A stretch of 64,000 nucleotides of DNA from Rhodospirillum centenum SW (GTDB taxonomy: Bacteria > Pseudomonadota > Alphaproteobacteria > Azospirillales > Azospirillaceae). Positions 59,101 to 64,000 of the stretch are shown here, one piece after another (the first letter of the stretch is position 1; the number at the start of each line of letters is the position of its first letter). The notes under the pieces were generated by a model. That model did not search any database. It had not been told where the DNA came from and saw nothing but the letters and a program-made list of their open reading frames with translations. Where the stretch lies: contig NC_011420.2 in NCBI RefSeq assembly GCF_000016185.1, forward strand, positions 2,500,501 to 2,564,500. The letters run 5' to 3'. The translations under genes and the position numbers were made by a program.

Positions 59101-62064
59101 ATGACCGCCCCGGACACTGCTACCCCGGAAACCGCCGCACCGGAAACGACTGCCACGCCCTCCGACATCCCCTCCCCCGAGGCGGTGAACACCTCGCCGG
59201 AGGCGCTCTATCTGGTGGACGGGTCGGGCTTCATCTTCCGCGCCTACCACGCGCTGCCGCCCCTGAACCGGCCGGACGGCACCCCGGTGAACGCCGTGCT
59301 GGGCTTCACCAACATGCTGATGAAGCTGCTGGCGGAGCTGAAGGCCGAGGCCGTGGCCGTGATCTTCGACGCCAAGCGGCTGAACTTCCGCAACGAGTTC
59401 TATCCCGACTACAAGGCCAACCGGCCGGAACCGCCGGAGGACCTGCGGCCGCAGTTCGCCATCATCCGCGAGGCGGTGGACGCCTTCTGCCTGCCCTGCC
59501 TGGAACTGGAAGGCTACGAGGCCGACGACCTGATCGCCACCTATGCCCGGCTGGCCCGCGAGCAGGGACGGCCGGTCACCGTCGTCAGTTCCGACAAGGA
59601 CCTGATGCAGCTCGTCCGCGACGGCGTGCGCCTGATGGACCCGATGAAGGGCCGGCTGATCGGGCCGGAGGAGGTGGCGGAGAAGTTCGGCGTGCCGCCG
59701 GAGAAGGTGGTGGACGTGCAGGCGCTGGCCGGCGACAGCGTGGACAACGTGCCCGGCGTGCCCGGCATCGGTGTCAAGACCGCGGCCCAGCTCATCACCG
59801 AATACGGCGACCTGGAGACGCTGCTGGAGCGGGCGGGCGAGATCCGGCAGGCCGGACGGCGGCAGAAGCTGCTGGAGAATGCCGAGCTGGCCCGCATCTC
59901 CAAGCGGCTGGTCCGGCTGGACGACGCGGTGCCGGTGCCGGTGCCGCTGGACCGGCTGCGCGTGCGCGAGCCCGACCACCACAAGCTGATCGACTGGCTG
60001 AAGGTGCAGGGCTTCCGCTCCGTCATCCACAAGGTAGAGGCGGAGCTGGCGGCCGACGGCACCCTGGTGGACGGTGCGGCCCCCGCCCCGGCCCCCGCCG
60101 GCAGGGCGCCGCGCACGGACGTGCGCACCGCGCTGGACAGCCGCAGCTACGCCCCCGCCGCGACCCCCGTGCCGGAAGCCCGCGACGACGGCGTCGCGCC
60201 GCAGCCGGAGCGGGTCGAGTACGAGCTGGTGCAGGATCTGGACGCGCTCGACCGCTGGATCGAGCGGGCGCGCGAGGCCGGCACCGTCGCCGTGGACACG
60301 GAGACGGACGGGCTGACGCCCGTCAGCGCCGGGCTGGTCGGCATCTCCCTCTCCGTGGAGCCCGGCCGCGCCTGCTACATCCCCGTGCAGCACATCGACC
60401 CGGCCACGCCCAAGGGGGCGACGGGCGGGCTGGATCTGGGCGGCACCCCGCCGCCGCCGCCGCAGATCGCGCTGGCGGACGCCCTGGCCCGGCTGAAGCC
60501 GCTGCTGGAGGACCCCGCGGTCCTGAAGGTGGGGCAGAACGTCAAGTTCGACTGGCAGATCTTCGCCCGGCACGGCATCGCCATGGCGCCGATCGACGAC
60601 ACCATGCTGATCTCCTACGTGCTGGGCACGGGCCTGCACGGGCACGGCATGGACGAGCTGGCGCTGCGCCACCTGGGCCATACCACGATCAAGTACGACG
60701 AGGTCACCGGCACCGGGAAGTCCCGCATCACCTTCGACCGGGTGCCGCTGGACAAGGCCCGCGACTACGCCGCGGAGGACGCGGACATCACCCTGCGGCT
60801 GCACCGCGTCCTGAAGCACGACCTGGTGCGCCAGCACATGGTCACGCTCTATGAGACGGTCGAGCGGCCGCTGGTGCCCGTCGTCGCCCGCATGGAAAGC
60901 CGCGGCGTGCTGGTGGACCGCGCCGTGCTGCGCCAGATGTCGTCCGACTTCGCCCAGCGCATGCTGGAGATGGAGGCGGAGATCCAGAAGCTGGCCCCGC
61001 GCGCCTTCAATGTCGGCAGCCCCAAGCAGCTTGGCGAGATCCTGTTCGACGAGATGAAGCTGCCCGGCGGGTCCAAGGGCAAGTCCGGCGCCTGGGGCAC
61101 GGATTCCGGCGTGCTGGAGGGGCTGGCCGAGCAGGGCGTGGAGATCGCGCAGAAGGTGCTGGACTGGCGCCAGCTCGCCAAGCTGAAATCCACCTACACC
61201 GACGCCCTGGCCGAGCAGATCGACGCCCGCACCGGCCGCGTCCATACCAGCTTCGCGCTGGCCGCCACGGCAACCGGGCGGCTCTCCTCCACCGATCCGA
61301 ACCTGCAGAACATCCCCATCCGCACCGAGGAGGGGCGCAAGATCCGCCGCGCCTTCGTGGCGCGGCCGGGGCACCTGCTGCTGTCGGTGGACTACAGCCA
61401 GATCGAACTGCGGCTGGTGGCGGAGATGGCGGGCGTGCCGGCCCTGCGCCGGGCCTTCCACGACGGCATCGACATCCACGCCATGACCGCCAGCCAGGTC
61501 TTCGGCGTGCCGCTGGACCAGATGACCTCGGAGATCCGGCGCAAGGCCAAGGCGATCAACTTCGGGATCATCTACGGCATCTCCGGCTTCGGGCTGGGCC
61601 GCCAGCTCGGCATCACGCCGGGCGAGGCGGGCGCCTTCATCAGACAGTATTTCGAGCGCTTCCCCGAGTTGCAGACCTACATGGAGACGACCAAGGCCTT
61701 CGCCCGCGAACACGGCTACGTCACCACCCTGCTGGGCCGCCGGTGCTGGATCCAGGGCATCCGGGAGAAGGCCCCCGCCCGCCGCGCCTATGCCGAGCGG
61801 CAGGCCATCAACGCGCCCATCCAGGGCACGGCCGCCGACATCATCAAGCGCGCCATGGCCCGGATCGAGCCGGCGCTGGCGGCGGCGAAGCTGGATGCCG
61901 CCATGCTGCTCCAGGTCCACGACGAACTGCTGTTCGAGGTGCCCGAAGCGCAGGTGGAGGAGACGGCCGCCGTCGTCCGCGGCGTGATGGAGGGGGCCGC
62001 CGGCCTGGGCGTGCCCCTGGTGGCGGAGGCCGGCTGGGCCCCGAACTGGGCGGAGGCGCACTGA
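59101..62064 (+). CDS. polA: DNA polymerase I
   Basis: This 987-residue enzyme performs DNA repair and Okazaki fragment processing. Residues 25-320 form the 5'-3' exonuclease (SGFIFRAYHALPPL and the AGDSVDNVPGVPGIGVKTA helix-hairpin). The 3'-5' exonuclease domain (about 400-590) keeps VDTETDGL, GQNVKFDWQI, DDTMLISYVLGTG and YAAEDADITLRL, so proofreading should be active. The polymerase shows motif A VDYSQIELRLVAEMA, motif B RRKAKAINFGIIYGISGFG and motif C LQVHDELLFEV. The start is ATG 59101; an ATG 39 bases upstream, in frame, is possible. Repeated ATPETAAPET at the N-terminus is low complexity. Identification is certain. Confidence 0.97.
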   Translation: MTAPDTATPETAAPETTATPSDIPSPEAVNTSPEALYLVDGSGFIFRAYHALPPLNRPDGTPVNAVLGFTNMLMKLLAELKAEAVAVIFDAKRLNFRNEFYPDYKANRPEPPEDLRPQFAIIREAVDAFCLPCLELEGYEADDLIATYARLAREQGRPVTVVSSDKDLMQLVRDGVRLMDPMKGRLIGPEEVAEKFGVPPEKVVDVQALAGDSVDNVPGVPGIGVKTAAQLITEYGDLETLLERAGEIRQAGRRQKLLENAELARISKRLVRLDDAVPVPVPLDRLRVREPDHHKLIDWLKVQGFRSVIHKVEAELAADGTLVDGAAPAPAPAGRAPRTDVRTALDSRSYAPAATPVPEARDDGVAPQPERVEYELVQDLDALDRWIERAREAGTVAVDTETDGLTPVSAGLVGISLSVEPGRACYIPVQHIDPATPKGATGGLDLGGTPPPPPQIALADALARLKPLLEDPAVLKVGQNVKFDWQIFARHGIAMAPIDDTMLISYVLGTGLHGHGMDELALRHLGHTTIKYDEVTGTGKSRITFDRVPLDKARDYAAEDADITLRLHRVLKHDLVRQHMVTLYETVERPLVPVVARMESRGVLVDRAVLRQMSSDFAQRMLEMEAEIQKLAPRAFNVGSPKQLGEILFDEMKLPGGSKGKSGAWGTDSGVLEGLAEQGVEIAQKVLDWRQLAKLKSTYTDALAEQIDARTGRVHTSFALAATATGRLSSTDPNLQNIPIRTEEGRKIRRAFVARPGHLLLSVDYSQIELRLVAEMAGVPALRRAFHDGIDIHAMTASQVFGVPLDQMTSEIRRKAKAINFGIIYGISGFGLGRQLGITPGEAGAFIRQYFERFPELQTYMETTKAFAREHGYVTTLLGRRCWIQGIREKAPARRAYAERQAINAPIQGTAADIIKRAMARIEPALAAAKLDAAMLLQVHDELLFEVPEAQVEETAAVVRGVMEGAAGLGVPLVAEAGWAPNWAEAH

Positions 62065-62191
62065 CCGCCGGAGCGCCGGACCGCCGGGGCGGGGCCATGC
62101 CTTTCCGCCGGGCCGCCCTGCGGCGCCCGCGGTCCCCGCCCCCGCGGACAGGTCTGCCCAAGCGGCGCGACCTGGGCTATGGTCCCGCCCC

Positions 62192-62884
62192 ATGACGACC
62201 GTGACACCGACGACCCCCGATGACGAGCGCTGCGCCTGTGGCAAGCGCGCCGTCGATCTCTGCCTCTGCCCCGAGCTGACCCCGGCCCGCACACGGCTGG
62301 GGCTTCTGGTCCTGCAACATCCGCAGGAACAGGATGTGGAACTGGGCACGGCGCGGCTGCTGACCGCGCAGGTCGAGGGGGCGGTGCTGCGCGTCGGCCT
62401 GTCCTGGCCCAACATGGCCAAGGCACTGGGCCGGCCGGCCGATCCGCGCCGCTGGGGCGTGCTGCACATGGGCAGCAAGGAGGACGTGGCGCGGGTGCCA
62501 CGCGGCGGCATCGCCGTGGTGGACCGCAAGGGCGCCCCCCTGCCCGACAGCGACGCCGTGCTGGCGGACCTGGAGGGGCTGGTGCTGCTGGACGGCACCT
62601 GGTCCCAGGCGAAGACGCTGTGGTGGCGGAATGCGTGGCTGCTGAAGCTGCGCCGCGTGGTCATCCACCCCGACTTCCGGTCCGCCTACGGCAATGTGCG
62701 CAAGGAACCGCGGCGCGAAAGCGTCTCCACCCTGGAGGCGGGGGCCTTCGCGCTGGGCCGGCTGGAGGGCGATCCGGGACTTCAGGGCCGGATGCTGAAG
62801 CCCTTCGACACGCTGCTGGACCGCTGGCAGAAGCGCCGCCGCCCGGCCCGGCCCGTGCCGCCGCCCGCGACTCCGGCCCCCTGA
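62192..62884 (+). CDS. DTW-domain tRNA-uridine aminocarboxypropyltransferase
   Basis: This 230-residue protein belongs to the DTW (TapT/YfiP) family, which transfers the 3-amino-3-carboxypropyl group from S-adenosylmethionine to uridine, making acp3U in tRNA. The N-terminal zinc-type Cys set CACGKRAVDLCLCPEL is present. LVLQHPQEQDVELGTARLL is the conserved HP block, and the family signature appears as LDGTWSQAKTLWWRN, with DGTW in place of DDTW. The start ATG stands 27 bp after TGGGCT, without a strong ribosome binding site. It may be co-transcribed with polA, 127 bp upstream. The acp3U position in tRNA is inferred from family. Confidence 0.92.
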   Translation: MTTVTPTTPDDERCACGKRAVDLCLCPELTPARTRLGLLVLQHPQEQDVELGTARLLTAQVEGAVLRVGLSWPNMAKALGRPADPRRWGVLHMGSKEDVARVPRGGIAVVDRKGAPLPDSDAVLADLEGLVLLDGTWSQAKTLWWRNAWLLKLRRVVIHPDFRSAYGNVRKEPRRESVSTLEAGAFALGRLEGDPGLQGRMLKPFDTLLDRWQKRRRPARPVPPPATPAP

Positions 62885-62981
62885 CGGCGCCGGACCGGCC
62901 GGGATTACAGGCCGCCGGTCTAGAACCCGCCGGTTCGCAGGCCCGTCGGCAACGAGCGGCCTGTCCGGAAAGGGGTGCCCG

Positions 62982-63341
62982 TCAGGGCACCAGGGCGGGC
63001 AGCCGGGTGGTGACGGCGACGGGCACCGCCTCCCGCGCGGCCAGCCGCGCCTCCGCCTCGCCGGCGCGGACCTGGGCGGCGACGAGATCGCGCTCCAGCC
63101 TGTCCGCGCGCCGCTTCTGCTGGCGGGCCGCCTTGCGCTGGCCGTGGCCGCCCAGCCAGGCGGTCAGGCCGCCGGCGAAGAAGCTGACCACCATGGCGAC
63201 CAGGACCAGGGCGTAGAGCGGCAGCTCCATGCTCCAGGGCAGCGGCCACAGCAGGATGGTCACGGTCTGCATGTTGCTGACCGAAAAGGACAGGGCCAGA
63301 AGGGCCACGGGCAGGGTGATGATCCAGGTCAGGTGGCGCAC
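62982..63341 (-). CDS. LapA-domain (DUF1049) inner-membrane protein
   Basis: This 119-residue protein matches the LapA_dom family. In E. coli LapA works with LapB in regulating lipopolysaccharide synthesis. Two TM helices are visible (LTWIITLPVALLALSFSVSN, and LPLYALVLVAMVVSFFAGGLTAWLGG), followed by a cytoplasmic coiled-coil (RADRLERDLVAAQVRAGEAEARLAA). It follows ihfB on the same strand, the common alphaproteobacterial order, with about 200 bp between. No LapB-like TPR gene is in view, so the exact LapA role is inferred. Confidence 0.9.
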   Translation of the reverse strand: MRHLTWIITLPVALLALSFSVSNMQTVTILLWPLPWSMELPLYALVLVAMVVSFFAGGLTAWLGGHGQRKAARQQKRRADRLERDLVAAQVRAGEAEARLAAREAVPVAVTTRLPALVP

Positions 63342-63540
63342 CGGGGCACCTTCTTGCGGCTAGACGGGCGGCAGGATGGACGGGGGGCGGACATGCCCCC
63401 TCCGGCGCAAGGGTCGCCACAGGCCGCCGCGCTGTCAATGCCCGCGATAAGGGAGAAACGCCGAAAGTGGCACCCGGCCGGCCCGGCGCGGCAGAATGGC
63501 CCGCCGGACCCGGCCGGACGGAGCGCCGCCGGCGGCGGTA

Positions 63541-63822
63541 TCAGTCGGTGTTCAGCCGCTCGCGGAGCTGCTTGCCCGTCTTGAAGAACGGGATGAACTT
63601 CTGGTTCACGTCCACCGTCTCCCCGGTCCGCGGGTTGCGGCCCAGGCGGGCGTCGCGCTTCTTCACGGAAAAGGCGCCGAATCCACGCAGCTCGACCCGG
63701 TCACCGCGAGCCAGGGCGTCGGTGATCTCGTCGAAGATCGTGGTGACGATCTTCTCCACGTCGCGCTGGTACAGGTGCGGGTTGCGCTCAGCAAGGCGCA
63801 GGATCAGTTCGGACTTGGTCAT
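63541..63822 (-). CDS. ihfB: Integration host factor beta subunit
   Basis: This 93-residue DNA-bending protein forms the IHF heterodimer with IhfA. It begins [17 protein letters not shown], the IhfB signature, and shows the HU/IHF arms motif ([21 protein letters not shown]), where Pro in RNPRTGE is the intercalating residue. The C-terminal [12 protein letters not shown] is also typical. The ATG at 63822 follows GGGGGGG. It lies upstream of lapA. The rpsA gene that usually precedes ihfB would be just outside the window. Identification is firm; an HU-like homodimer is less likely. Confidence 0.95.
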   Translation of the reverse strand: MTKSELILRLAERNPHLYQRDVEKIVTTIFDEITDALARGDRVELRGFGAFSVKKRDARLGRNPRTGETVDVNQKFIPFFKTGKQLRERLNTD

Positions 63823-64000
63823 CTGGCTACCCCCCCCAGGGTGCGGGCAGATTTCTCCGGCGCGACCCGATGCCGGTCGGCATGCAGGCACCCGGGCCAC
63901 CGCGCAATTTCCGCACACATTGCCGGAGGGCTTCCCGATGCGCAAGGGTAAGCCTTTCAAGGCGCTGGGATTTTTCCGGACACCCGGCGGCCGGCGGCGG

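Noticed and set aside
1-64000. CRISPR arrays, transposases or phage structural genes
   Set aside because: No regularly spaced repeats with unique spacers and no recognisable transposase or phage structural proteins; the tandem repeats found are contiguous, without spacers. The only phage-related protein is the Gp49-like toxin.

Overview
The window looks like chromosomal DNA of a high-GC alphaproteobacterium, most likely from the Rhodospirillales (Azospirillum/Rhodocista-like). Pointers are a DUF1476 zeta inhibitor of F1-ATPase, an intracellular PHB depolymerase, PAS_5-type proteins, a bactofilin, TTAA-N7-TTAA (CtrA-type) sites, the argD-argF-hslO order and the ihfB-lapA pair. The lineage is inferred from gene content and codon use. 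There is no rRNA, CRISPR array, complete prophage or insertion sequence.

Layout. 0-11 kb: htpG, a YcbB-type L,D-transpeptidase and a Tat-exported DUF882/YcbK-like protein (cell wall), a TANGO2/NRDE protein, the ATPase zeta inhibitor, phaZ, a glycine-rich membrane protein, recQ and tRNA-Thr(CGT). 11-17.5 kb: a HigB/HigA-like toxin-antitoxin pair, an EF-hand lipoprotein, and a translationally coupled MacA-MacB-outer membrane channel operon. 17.5-25 kb: a P2A-type cation ATPase, a CPA1 Na+/H+ antiporter with a cyclic-nucleotide domain coupled to a double UspA protein, and an isolated Rieske gene (petA) behind an FNR/FixK-type palindrome. 25-33 kb: ppc, a feoA-feoB-cysteine-rich gene group, an AI-2E family permease, a GNAT and a Tll0287-like haem protein. 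34-44 kb: nucleoside hydrolase, HAD phosphatase, SAM hydroxide adenosyltransferase, a four-gene Mn/Zn/Fe ABC importer (TroA/SitA type) whose binding-protein signal peptide is out of frame with its only ATG, a stub SDR-like gene, a double GNAT protein and a Bax-inhibitor-1 protein. 44-48 kb: envelope and small secreted proteins of largely unknown role, then a TauE permease. 48-54 kb: argD-argF-hslO, bactofilin, a DUF3800 protein, and a metallo-beta-lactamase-fold hydrolase. 54-64 kb: a PAS_5 protein, a GAF-PAS-PAS histidine kinase behind a perfect CtrA box, a FadL-type porin, polA, a DTW-domain tRNA modification enzyme, lapA and ihfB.

Functional themes are metal and ion homeostasis (Feo, Sit/Tro, P-type ATPase, antiporter), envelope maintenance, stress proteins (HtpG, Hsp33, Usp) and carbon storage/anaplerosis (PhaZ, Ppc).

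The most unusual structure is not a gene. Short direct repeats, very often 15 bp, recur throughout the window. In coding sequence they make five-residue repeats. At four gene ends the repeated unit contains the stop codon, so the 3' end of the gene is duplicated or triplicated beyond the stop. This may be a genome-wide slippage/duplication habit.
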